Origin: Nitriliruptorales bacterium
GTDB lineage: Bacteria; Actinomycetota; Nitriliruptoria; Euzebyales; Egibacteraceae
Direction of reading: 5' to 3'
Assembly: GCA_007119305.1 (NCBI GenBank)
Contig: SKPY01000455.1
Coordinates: 1 to 6,353, forward strand
DNA: 6,353 nucleotides
The notes under the pieces are model-generated. The model made no database searches. It was not told the origin of the DNA and worked only from the letters and a program-made list of their open reading frames with translations. The position numbers and the translations under genes are program-made. Each line of letters opens with the position of its first letter. Position 1 is the stretch's first letter. Of the stretch, positions 1 through 5,936 are shown in pieces.

Positions 1-2
1 AG

Positions 3-320
3 CTCGGGCGCTGGAACGCAGGCCAGCTGCTCGACGAAGCCGAGCTGCTGACGACCGAGCTCGTGAACAACGCGGTCGTGCACACCGACTCGGACGTGCA
101 CCTGCACATGCAGCTGCGCCGCGGACGTCTGCGGGTGGCCATCACCGACAGCGGCGGGGGGCTCCCCGAGCGGCGGTCAGGCCATGTCGAGGCGACCAAC
201 GGTCGGGGCCTGCTGCTCGTCGCGGCCATGGCGACCGACTGGGGCGCCACCGCCGGGCCCGGCGGCAAGACGGTGTGGTTCGAGCTCGTCCCAGACAGCG
301 CGCTGGAGCACGCCTCCTGA
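3..320 (+). CDS. ATP-binding protein, RsbW/SpoIIAB-like anti-sigma kinase family (5' partial)
   Basis: The visible 105 residues are the C-terminal part of a small GHKL-fold ATPase (HATPase_c_2 type). Such proteins act in the cytoplasm as anti-sigma factors or Ser/Thr kinases of anti-sigma antagonists in partner-switching pathways. Three ATP-site motifs are present in order: the N box ELVNNAVVH (Glu19, Asn23 of the visible part), the G1 box DSGGGLP (49-55) and the G2 box GRGLLLV (67-73). They are followed by a final strand, TVWFELV. The frame is open to the left edge. The GTG at 63 falls inside the N box, so it is not the true start. About 30-40 N-terminal residues are probably missing, given the usual 130-150 residue length. 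The neighbouring minus-strand genes are convergent, so no partner anti-anti-sigma or sigma gene can be seen. The motifs look intact, so it is probably active. The fold is certain; the exact target is unknown. Confidence 0.9.
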   Translation, partial: LGRWNAGQLLDEAELLTTELVNNAVVHTDSDVHLHMQLRRGRLRVAITDSGGGLPERRSGHVEATNGRGLLLVAAMATDWGATAGPGGKTVWFELVPDSALEHAS

Positions 321-324
321 GCGC

Positions 325-346
325 GCCGGCGGCCACTCGCGCCGGC
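325..346 (+). terminator. Terminator-like hairpin after the ATPase gene
   Basis: Four bases after the TGA at 320 there is a perfect 7-bp all-G/C inverted repeat: GCCGGCG at 325-331 and CGCCGGC at 340-346, with an 8-base loop. No T tract follows. Such hairpins without a T run are common at gene ends in very GC-rich genomes, but short GC palindromes also arise by chance here, so the call is tentative. Confidence 0.35.
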
Positions 347-377
347 CTGGCGTGCGCGGCGGCGAGCGACGCTCTAG

Positions 378-548
378 CCACCGGCACCCAGGAGACCTTG
401 CCGCCCGCGATCGTGTAGACGCCGGCTGGGCGTGCCGACAGGCCGAAGCCGCCGCCCGAGCCCGTGCCGCTGTCGGGGGCGTCGCCCTGGCCGCCTCCGC
501 CGCCGCCCTGGAGGCGTGCGACGGGGATGTGGACCCGTCGCCGAGCGT
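378..548 (-). pseudogene. GerW/YtfJ-family (Spore_YtfJ) protein core, decayed remnant
   Basis: Read on the minus strand from about 534 down to 378, the translation contains VHIPVARLQGGGGGG, a Gly/Ser-rich linker and then GGGFGLSARPAGVYTIAGG and KVSWVPV. This order (IPVAR, glycine-rich stretch, ARPxGVYxIxxGxVxWxP) is the recognisable core of GerW/YtfJ-family proteins, which occur in sporulating Firmicutes and widely in actinobacteria, usually at about 100-140 residues. The usual N-terminal helix region is missing. There is no ATG, GTG or TTG in this frame for some 40 codons upstream, and the C-terminal tail after WVPV matches nothing expected. Just before IPVAR, a TLGDGST segment sits in another frame (548-528), which suggests a one-base indel near 530. 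The remnant lies directly downstream of the LiaF-like operon, on the same strand. A sequencing frameshift in a short gene is an alternative, but the missing N-terminus argues for true decay. Confidence 0.6.
518..541 (-). terminator. Terminator-like hairpin after the LiaF-like operon
   Basis: The minus strand has a perfect 8-bp stem, GCGACGGG paired with CCCGTCGC, around an 8-base loop. It begins 27 bases after the TGA at 569-571 of the last gene of the LiaF-like operon. No U tract follows. It lies within the GerW-like remnant, at the point where that reading frame seems to shift. It may end the three-gene operon or may be incidental. Confidence 0.35.
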
Positions 549-568
549 GGTCGCGCCCCGTGCCTGCG

Positions 569-1504
569 TCAGCGGACCGTGAACGCGGCGACTCCGCCTT
601 CGATGTCGATGTCGGCGCGGTGCTCCGCAGTGTCGTAGTCCGCGGAGCGGAACCCACCGTCGCGGCGGGGGAAGCGGCGCTGGTCAACGTCGACGCTCGC
701 CAGCGCGCTGCGGGTGCGCACCGACGCGGCGACGCCGTCGGGCACCTCGACGGTGACCTCGGCCGCACCGGCATCGATGTCGACCCGGCAGCGGCCGCGT
801 GCCGGCAGGCCGATGTGCACCTCGCTGGCGCCGGTCTTGACCTCGAGGGACTGCACCAGCACCTGCGCGAGGTCGAGATGCACCTGGGACGCCCCACTGC
901 GCACCTCGAGGTCGAGCGGGATCGCACTGGACAGGCTGACGTCCCAGTCCAGCGGGCGCCGCGACCACAGGAGCCGGTCGAAGTCGGTGGGGTGGCGCAG
1001 CGTGACCACGCGGCGTCCGTCCTCGCTGTGGGTCTCGTTGCGGACCCCACCGGTGAAGTGCCCCTCGCACAGCAGGCCTTCGGCGGCCCCCCCGGCCACG
1101 TGCAGGGTGCCGGCGCCGTAGGCGAGGACCACGCGCGCGCGCTCCGTCCCGTCGAGGTCGACGGCGAGGTGCTCGACCGTGTCACCGCCGCGGCGCGTGA
1201 TGCCGGCGACGAGCAGGCCCACCCCGACCGCGATCAGCACCACCGGCACGAGGGGGACCCCGGGCAGCACGCCGACGTCGCGCAGCACGTAGATCCCGCC
1301 CACGGCGATCAGCACGAGCGGGAGCACCAGGTCCCCGGCGCGCCATCCGGCCGGCTGGGCGAGCAGCGCCGCCCCTGCCGCGAGCAGCGCCCACGGCCAC
1401 ACCGCGATCCCCGCACCCACCACGCCGGTGTTGCGCAGCAGCAGCACCACGCCGACGGCGACCAGCGCTGCCCCCCAGCCCAGCGCCGTGCGGGTCTGGG
1501 TCAC
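569..1504 (-). CDS. LiaF-like membrane protein with duplicated two-helix domain and C-terminal toastrack-type beta domain
   Basis: This 311-residue protein has four predicted membrane helices at about residues 8-23, 33-49, 59-73 and 83-102. They form two copies of the LiaI/LiaF-type two-helix unit (DUF5668-like): each has a G-rich first helix, a polar turn (LRNTG, LRDVG) and a W/P-started second helix. The rest (about 110-311) is beta-rich, with repeated strands such as LDLEVRSGASQVHLDL, LEVKTGASEVHIGLP and VDIDAGAAEVTVEVP. This is the stacked-strand pattern of LiaF C-terminal/DUF4097-like 'toastrack' domains. The family acts at the membrane in envelope-stress responses, often repressing a histidine kinase. 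The GTG start at 1504 was chosen because it overlaps the upstream stop as GTGA and has a GGAG 7 bases before it; the open frame runs further up but without a comparable site. It is the last gene of the three-gene operon. No partner kinase is visible, so a stress role is inferred. Confidence 0.8.
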   Translation of the reverse strand: MTQTRTALGWGAALVAVGVVLLLRNTGVVGAGIAVWPWALLAAGAALLAQPAGWRAGDLVLPLVLIAVGGIYVLRDVGVLPGVPLVPVVLIAVGVGLLVAGITRRGGDTVEHLAVDLDGTERARVVLAYGAGTLHVAGGAAEGLLCEGHFTGGVRNETHSEDGRRVVTLRHPTDFDRLLWSRRPLDWDVSLSSAIPLDLEVRSGASQVHLDLAQVLVQSLEVKTGASEVHIGLPARGRCRVDIDAGAAEVTVEVPDGVAASVRTRSALASVDVDQRRFPRRDGGFRSADYDTAEHRADIDIEGGVAAFTVR

Positions 1505-1692
1505 GCAGACTCTCCTCTGCCGAGCCAGCCGCTCGCGATCAGCACGAGACCGGCGATGATCAGCAGCGCAGGCAGGAACACCTCCGCGCGGATCCGCCAG
1601 ACCCCGGCCTCCTGCAGCAGGAACGTCGCCCCGGTGACGGCGAACACCGCACCCCACACCAGGGCGGCTCGGTCGACTCGCTGCGTCGTCAC
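1501..1692 (-). CDS. Small two-helix membrane protein (LiaI/DUF5668-like)
   Basis: This is a 63-residue protein made almost only of two membrane helices, about residues 11-25 (LVWGAVFAVTGATFL) and 38-55 (EVFLPALLIIAGLVLIASGW), joined by a polar turn, LQEAGVWRIRA. This matches a single LiaI/LiaF-type transmembrane unit, the same unit found in both neighbours, so it probably acts as a small membrane partner of them. Its GTG start overlaps the stop of the upstream gene as GTGA, and a perfect GGAGGT lies 6 bases before it (1699-1704). Its own stop overlaps the next start in the same way. Translational coupling of all three genes is therefore likely. The small size is convincing because of the paired overlaps and strong ribosome site. 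No individual function is known. Confidence 0.78.
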   Translation of the reverse strand: MTTQRVDRAALVWGAVFAVTGATFLLQEAGVWRIRAEVFLPALLIIAGLVLIASGWLGRGESA

Positions 1693-2357
1693 CGGCGCAC
1701 CTCCACCCTGCCGATACCCACTGACAGCTCGAGCTCCAGCATCGGCTCGCCGGTGAGCTGCTCGGACAGCGACACGCCCAACCCGCCCTGGGTGCGGTCG
1801 AGCGCCGTGACCTCCCCGATGCCGGCGCTCGCCTCCACCACCGCGCCGGCTTCGGCGGGCAGCCGGACGACGAGCTCACCGATCCCGACGCTCGCGGAGA
1901 CGGTGACCGCCGCGTCGGTGACCTCGAGGTCGCGGAGATCGACCGTCAGCGAACCGACCGCGAGCGAGTGCTCCTGCTCGGCGTCAGCCACGGTGGCCGG
2001 ACGCTCCACGACGTCGCCGACACCGCCGATCGGCAACGGGGCGGGCGTCGCGGCCGACAGCAGCACGAGCACCGTCAAGATGATGCCCGCGGCCACGAGC
2101 CCCCCGTGCGCGCCGCGCCGCGCGCTGGCGAGCAGCGCCACCCCGATCACCGTCAGGACGGCCGGCAGGACGACCCGCCAGCGCAGCTCGGCGATGCCCG
2201 CGGCGTCGAGCAGCCACAGCACCCCGAGCAGCACGAGCAACGCCCCGAGGACGAGCCGCCCGAGCGGCAGGCCAGTCGGTGGAGCCGTCTGAGCTGCGCC
2301 CCCCGGGCGTGCCTGGCCGCCCGCAGCGGTACGTGCGTCGTCCTGTCCCGCCGCCAT
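1689..2357 (-). CDS. LiaF-like membrane protein, first gene of the envelope operon
   Basis: With the ATG at 2357 the protein is 222 residues. A Gly/Ala/Gln-rich cytoplasmic lead (1-30) is followed by three membrane helices at about 32-50, 62-77 and 86-103. The first two form a LiaI/LiaF-type unit (LLVLLGVLWLLDAAGI, then RVVLPAVLTVIGVALLAS). A beta-rich C-terminal domain (about 115-222) carries three related strands: ASVGIGELVVRLP, ASAGIGEVTAL and LSVGIGRVEVRR. This pattern is typical of the C-terminal part of LiaF and of many actinobacterial PspC-domain proteins, yet no PspC domain is present. The likely role is membrane-bound sensing or damping of cell-envelope stress. A GTG at 2372 in the same frame, with a weaker GGCGGT before it, would add 5 residues. 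The ATG is preferred for its AGGAGGT, although the spacing is tight. It ends in a GTGA overlap with the 63-residue gene. Confidence 0.78.
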   Translation of the reverse strand: MAAGQDDARTAAGGQARPGGAAQTAPPTGLPLGRLVLGALLVLLGVLWLLDAAGIAELRWRVVLPAVLTVIGVALLASARRGAHGGLVAAGIILTVLVLLSAATPAPLPIGGVGDVVERPATVADAEQEHSLAVGSLTVDLRDLEVTDAAVTVSASVGIGELVVRLPAEAGAVVEASAGIGEVTALDRTQGGLGVSLSEQLTGEPMLELELSVGIGRVEVRR

Positions 2358-2360
2358 CGC

Positions 2361-2367
2361 ACCTCCT
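2361..2367 (-). promoter_or_regulatory. Ribosome binding site AGGAGGT, decides the start of the first LiaF-like gene
   Basis: A near-perfect AGGAGGT ends 3 bases before the ATG at 2357 on the minus strand. The spacing is shorter than usual. It would lie inside the coding region if the GTG at 2372 were used instead, which favours the ATG. Confidence 0.6.
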
Positions 2368-2380
2368 GCCACGAATGCAC

Positions 2381-2405
2381 CGCCAGGCGACGGTAGCGCC
2401 AGGCG
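2381..2405 (-). promoter_or_regulatory. Candidate operator: two 9-bp dyads flanking the -10
   Basis: The 9-mer CGCCAGGCG, itself a perfect inverted repeat around a central A, occurs at 2381-2389 and again at 2397-2405. The copies are 16 bases apart start to start. They flank the proposed -10 hexamer at 2390-2395, and the first covers the expected transcription start. Two identical dyads in this position look like a repressor site. The regulator is unknown and GC-rich chance repeats cannot be excluded. Confidence 0.4.
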
Positions 2406-2418
2406 TCCCGTCCGTCGA
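2390..2418 (-). promoter_or_regulatory. Candidate promoter of the LiaF-like operon
   Basis: On the minus strand TCGACG (2418-2413) and TACCGT (2395-2390) are separated by exactly 17 bases. They match TTGACA at 4 of 6 positions and TATAAT at 3 of 6, including the key T, A and final T. Transcription would start near 2383 and give a leader of about 26 bases before the ATG at 2357. Placement after the hairpin that closes the upstream gene supports a promoter here. Confidence 0.35.
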
Positions 2419-2427
2419 CGGTACGGG
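2407..2427. promoter_or_regulatory. Near-palindrome over the proposed -35
   Basis: A perfect 10-bp palindrome CCGTCGACGG (2412-2421) is flanked by CCCGT (2407-2411) and its complement ACGGG (2423-2427), with one unpaired T at 2422. It covers the proposed -35 hexamer. It could be a second operator, or a GC-rich coincidence. Confidence 0.3.
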
Positions 2428-2450
2428 CACGGCGCTGGCCGCGGGCAGTG

Positions 2451-2480
2451 CCGTCCGGCCCCGGATCCAAGGCCGAACGG
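2451..2480 (-). terminator. Hairpin terminator after the large repeat protein gene
   Basis: The arms at 2471-2480 and 2451-2460 form a 10-bp stem in the minus-strand transcript: CCGUUCGGCC with GGCCGGACGG, one U-G pair, around a 10-base loop. It starts 15 bases after the stop codon at 2496-2498. No U tract follows, as is usual in very GC-rich bacteria. It separates the large-protein unit from the LiaF-like operon. This is the best-supported of the three hairpins at gene ends. Confidence 0.6.
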
Positions 2481-2495
2481 GCCCCGGCGGCGGCG

Positions 2496-5400
2496 TCAGG
2501 CAGTCCAGCGCCGGCGCAGGCCCTCGGCGGTGAGCGTTGCGGCGAGCAGCAGCCCCAGGGTCGCGGCCCCTGGCAGGACCGGCTCGTCGGGATCGAGCAC
2601 CAGCCGGTAGCGCGCGCTCGCCGTCGCACCGGCAGGAGTGGCGGTGGGCTGGGCGTCGGCCGCGCGCCGTTCCAGCGCTCGGAGCGTCGCGAGCTCGCGC
2701 TGCATGTCCCGCGCGTCGTCGTCGAGCTGGGCGACGAGCCGGCCGAGGCCCTCCTCGGTGAGCCTCGCCAGGGCGCCCGCGAGCTCGTCGGTGCCCTCCG
2801 CGAACGCGGCGAGCGCCTCGAGGAGGCCAGCGATGATCTGGTCGAGGTCGCCGAGGTCCTCGAGGCCCGCCTCCGCGAGCAGCGCCTCGAGGTCCAGGTC
2901 GAGCTCGTCGAGCAGCCCCTCGAGGCCCGGCAGGTCGAGGTCGGCCAGCAGCGCGGCCGGATCGAGGCCGAGGTCGGCGAGCAGCGCGTCGAAGTCGACG
3001 TCGGCCAGCAGCTCGGAGAAGTCGGGCAGCTCGACGTCGGCCAGCAGCGCGGCGGGATCCAGGCCCGCGGCCTCGAGCAGCTCGGCGAGGTCGAGATCGA
3101 GGTCGGCCAGCAGGTCCTCCAGCTCGCCGAAGTCGAGCTCGGCGAGCAGCGGGCCGAGCACCGCGCTCAGGTCGACGTCGTCGAACAGCGCGTCCAGGTC
3201 CACGTCGGCGAGCAGGGCGGCGAGGTCGATGTCGAGATCATCGAGCAGTGCCGCGAGGTCGAGGTCGGCCGCGTCCAGGGCGTCGAGCAGCACCGTGAGG
3301 TCCACGTCGGCGAGCAACGACTCCAGGTCGAGGTCGAGCTCAGTGAGCAGGGTGGCGAGGTCGAGGCCGGACGCACGCAGCCACGCTGCGAGGTCGGGCA
3401 GCTCCAGCCCCGCGAGGAGGTCCTCGAGCGCGGCGTCGAGGTCGAGCTCGTCGAGCAGCTCGGTCAGTCCGGTCACGTCGAGCAGCTCGTCCAGACGCAC
3501 GTCCGCGAGCAGGTCGAGCAGCCGCTGGGCGCCGTCGACGAGCAGCGGCTCGAGGTCGATGCTCCGCTCGGCAAGCGCGTCGAGCAGGAGCTCCTCGAGC
3601 GCGATGTCGTCGTCGAGGTCGGCGGCGAGGTCCTCGACCTGTCCGACCAGGGCGACGAGCACGGCCTCGATCTCAGCGAGCCCGGCGGCGATCTTCTCGA
3701 GCGCGTCGGTCGCCGGATCAACCAGCGCCTGCCTGATCCGCTCCACCAGCTCCGGCTCGCGGAGGGCAGCGGCGAGCTCGGCGCTGCCCGTCGCGAGGCC
3801 GTCGAGCTCGGCGGTGAGCGCAGCGAGCTCACCGCGGGCGACGTCAGCGCCCTCGCGCGCCGCTGCGACCGCGCCGGCCACCCCCTCGAGCGCCGAGCGG
3901 ATGCGTGCGATCCCTGCGGCGTGCTCCTCGCCGAGCTCGGCCTCCAGGGCATCCAGCGCGGCGCGCGCCTCGTCGAGCCTGCCAGCGGCATCGTCCAGCG
4001 CGGCGTCGATCGGGTCGAGCAGCCGGTCGGCGAGCCCGCCGAGCACCGCGGCGATCTCCCCGAGGCGCCCGGCCAGTCCGTCGGCGAGCGCAGCGAGCTC
4101 CTCGAGCGGGAGGTCCTCGAGCTCGCCGGGTGCCTCCCCAAGGCGGTCGAGGGCGTCCTGCACGGCGTCGGACAGCGCACGGACCGCGTTGAGGATGCGC
4201 TGGAGCGCCTCGCCGATCGCTGCGATCTCGGCCCGCCCGACGGTGGGCAGGTCGATGTCGAGCTCGGCCAGCAGGGCCGCGAGAACGGCAGCCAGCTCGA
4301 TCTCGAGGTCCACCTCGGCGGTGAGCAGCGCGACGAGCGCAGCCACGTCGACGTCGCCGAGCAGGTCGCCGATGGTCGCGTCCCCGACGAGCTCCCGGAG
4401 CCGCTCGCCGAGGTCGCCGAGTTCGAGCGCGCCGAGCAGCTCGGCGAGCAGCCCCTCGAGGTCCACGGCCGCGAGCAGCTCCTCGAGGTCGATGTCGGCG
4501 AGGACGTCGGCGAGGACCGCCCCGAGATCGATCTCCTCGAGGAGGGCGGCCAGCGCCGCGTCAAGATCCACGTCCTCGAGCAGCGCGGCCAGGTCGATCG
4601 CTGCGAGCAGCTCGTCGAGGGTGATCTGCTCGCCGAGCTCGTCGAAGACATCGCGGAGGAGCGCCTCGACCAGCTCGGGATCGAGGTCGAGCTCGGGCAG
4701 CTCGGGCAGCGCTTCCGCCAGCAGCAGCGCGAGCAACGCCCCGAGATCCGCGTCGGCGAGCACCGCGGCGAGATCGAACTCGGCGAGGAGCGCCTCGAGG
4801 TCGAGCGCAGCGAGGAGGTCCGCAGGGTCGAGCTCGTCGCCCAGTCCTGCGACCAGGGCCTCCAGGTCGAAGGCGTCTGGGGGGAACAGGCCGTCGAAGG
4901 CGGCGGGGTCGAGACCGTCGGCGAGGCCGGCGAAGGCGTCGGCGGCGAAGGCCTCCGGATCCAGCGCGTCGAACTCGCCGGCCGCCTGAGCGATCTCATC
5001 CTCGAGCTGGCCGAGACCGCCGGCCAGCTGCGCCGTCCCATCGACGATGCTGCCGAGCGCCTCAGACAGCATGGCCGCGAGGTACGCGCCGACCGCATCG
5101 ACGGTGGCCCGGTCCCTGAGCAGGCCCTCCGCCGCTGCGAGCAGGTCGCTCGATGCCGCCGTGACCGGGGTGGCGTCCACCTCGAGACGCGGCAGCGTCG
5201 CCCCGCGAACCTCGCCGCGCACCTCCAGCTCGGTCGCGGTTGCGCCGAACGGCTCGAACAGCGCCGACGACCAGGAGACCGTCGCGCCGCCCGCCTCCGC
5301 GCCGACCCGACCGGCGTCGGTGACCAGCTCCCCCCACGTCTCGTCGAACTGCAGCCGGCTCTCTGCGAGCAACGGCAGTGCGAGGTCGACGGTCTCGACC

Positions 5401-5936
5401 CGGCGGTTGTCCGCCGAGCCGACCACGACCAGCGTCGGCCGGCTCGTCGCGTTGCGCAGCTGGATCCGCACGGCGGCTTGCCCGCTCGCGCCTCGGAGCT
5501 CAGCGGCGCTCACGTGGACGCCGTCGAGCTCGTAGCGCACCCGAGCGCTGACAGGCAGCGCGTCGGTGGGGTAGTCGGCCACGATCCTGCGCGTGGTCGT
5601 GCCGCGCGTGAGGTCGAGATCCCACACGACCTGCCCGTCCCGCGTCGTGGGGGGGCGCAGACGGCCGCGTTCGCGCAACCCGTCGACTGCCGTTGCGTCG
5701 ACCAGCTCCACGCTGCCCCGCCCCCGGGCGTCGAGGCGGGTGTGCAGCTGCGCGGTCTCGGGCGTCCCGTCGGTGGCGAGGTGCGCCTCGACCGTCTCGA
5801 GGATCATCAGATCGTCCAGCGTGCCCTCGGGTCCGTCGAAGACCGCGTGGAGCGCCGCCCACACGACCGGCACGAGCAGCACCAGGACGCCGACCAGCGC
5901 GACGGCGCGCCACACAGGGGAAATCGTCGGTCTCAT
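2496..5936 (-). CDS. Giant membrane-anchored extracytoplasmic protein with acidic Leu-rich repeats (YhgE/Pip-like N-terminal region)
   Basis: 1146 residues, function unknown. A first membrane helix lies at about 9-29 after a basic start (MRPTISPVWR). A last one lies at about 1119-1137, followed by RRRW, so both ends should be cytoplasmic with some 1090 residues outside. Residues about 55-260 form a beta-rich domain whose order (DALPVSARVRYELDGVHVSA, GASGQAAVRIQLRNAT, TVSWSSALFEPFG, ending LEVDATPV) resembles the N-terminal region of actinobacterial membrane proteins with X-X-X-Leu-X-X-Gly helices, related in layout to YhgE/Pip. Helical stretches of that type occur at 262-320, 565-770 and 1030-1095 (for example GTAQLAGGLGQL, EGTDELAGALARL). 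Acidic repeat blocks fill 355-560 and 775-1025. The ATG at 5936 overlaps the upstream stop as ATGA and has AAGGAG 8 bases before it. By eye there is one lysine (747) and no cysteine. It may span the wall or form a scaffold or transporter partner; this is inference. Confidence 0.85.
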   Translation of the reverse strand: MRPTISPVWRAVALVGVLVLLVPVVWAALHAVFDGPEGTLDDLMILETVEAHLATDGTPETAQLHTRLDARGRGSVELVDATAVDGLRERGRLRPPTTRDGQVVWDLDLTRGTTTRRIVADYPTDALPVSARVRYELDGVHVSAAELRGASGQAAVRIQLRNATSRPTLVVVGSADNRRVETVDLALPLLAESRLQFDETWGELVTDAGRVGAEAGGATVSWSSALFEPFGATATELEVRGEVRGATLPRLEVDATPVTAASSDLLAAAEGLLRDRATVDAVGAYLAAMLSEALGSIVDGTAQLAGGLGQLEDEIAQAAGEFDALDPEAFAADAFAGLADGLDPAAFDGLFPPDAFDLEALVAGLGDELDPADLLAALDLEALLAEFDLAAVLADADLGALLALLLAEALPELPELDLDPELVEALLRDVFDELGEQITLDELLAAIDLAALLEDVDLDAALAALLEEIDLGAVLADVLADIDLEELLAAVDLEGLLAELLGALELGDLGERLRELVGDATIGDLLGDVDVAALVALLTAEVDLEIELAAVLAALLAELDIDLPTVGRAEIAAIGEALQRILNAVRALSDAVQDALDRLGEAPGELEDLPLEELAALADGLAGRLGEIAAVLGGLADRLLDPIDAALDDAAGRLDEARAALDALEAELGEEHAAGIARIRSALEGVAGAVAAAREGADVARGELAALTAELDGLATGSAELAAALREPELVERIRQALVDPATDALEKIAAGLAEIEAVLVALVGQVEDLAADLDDDIALEELLLDALAERSIDLEPLLVDGAQRLLDLLADVRLDELLDVTGLTELLDELDLDAALEDLLAGLELPDLAAWLRASGLDLATLLTELDLDLESLLADVDLTVLLDALDAADLDLAALLDDLDIDLAALLADVDLDALFDDVDLSAVLGPLLAELDFGELEDLLADLDLDLAELLEAAGLDPAALLADVELPDFSELLADVDFDALLADLGLDPAALLADLDLPGLEGLLDELDLDLEALLAEAGLEDLGDLDQIIAGLLEALAAFAEGTDELAGALARLTEEGLGRLVAQLDDDARDMQRELATLRALERRAADAQPTATPAGATASARYRLVLDPDEPVLPGAATLGLLLAATLTAEGLRRRWTA
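2862..3614 (-). repeat. Repeat block B in the giant protein, mainly 11-residue units
   Basis: Residues about 775-1025 consist largely of degenerate units with the consensus D-(L/P)-x-(A/E)-L-L-(A/D)-(D/E)-(V/L)-(D/G)-L, i.e. about 33 bases each. Examples are DLESLLADVDL, DLAALLADVDL and DPAALLADLDL. Two-residue-shorter versions occur (DALFDDVDL, DALLADLGL). Asp, often followed by Pro, opens many units, as expected for a helix N-cap. At the DNA level the plus strand reads as recurring gaggtcg/gcgagcag words. Units are diverged, so this is an old protein-level repeat, not a fresh microsatellite. Confidence 0.8.
4257..4874 (-). repeat. Repeat block A in the giant protein, mainly 9- and 13-residue units
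   Basis: Residues about 355-560 carry units of the form D-L-x-x-L-L-x-x-(V/I/F), such as DLEALLAEF, DLAAVLADA and DLEELLAAV. Others are longer by four residues (DLDAALAALLEEI, DLGAVLADVLADI). The four-residue difference equals about one helical turn. The block is acidic, nearly free of basic residues, and separated from block B by about 200 residues of ordinary helical sequence. Confidence 0.75.

Noticed and set aside
63..320. GTG at 63 as the start of the ATPase gene
   Set aside because: It would cut through the ATP-binding N box; the frame continues in family-like sequence to the left edge.
464..1756. A 430-codon plus-strand frame opposite the LiaF-like operon
   Set aside because: The composition is that of an antisense frame (His/Arg/Gln-rich, no coherent domain), whereas the minus strand has clear membrane helices, overlaps and ribosome sites.
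1505..1879. Upstream extension of the last LiaF-like gene (frame open to 1879)
   Set aside because: It would overlap two real genes fully; the GTG at 1504 has a ribosome site and the GTGA overlap, and the membrane domain starts right after it.
2862..3614. Pentapeptide-repeat (A-D/N-L-x-x) protein
   Set aside because: The A-D-(V/L)-D-L words look similar, but the period is 9-11 residues and no continuous five-residue register can be followed.
2862..4874. CRISPR array or DNA-level minisatellite
   Set aside because: The repeats are diverged, have no constant repeat/spacer alternation and are always in one reading frame; they are protein-level repeats.
2638..4989. A 783-codon open frame on the plus strand, Ser/Arg/Ala-rich, opposite the giant gene
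   Set aside because: It mirrors the recurring gaggtcg/gcgagcag words of the repeat blocks, has no domain or membrane pattern, no supported start, and ends arbitrarily. It is an antisense shadow of a GC-rich repeat gene.
3473..5098. A 541-codon minus-strand frame within the giant gene, Ser/Arg/Pro-rich
   Set aside because: It is an out-of-frame reading of the same repeats; the giant gene has the membrane helices, domain matches and coupled start.
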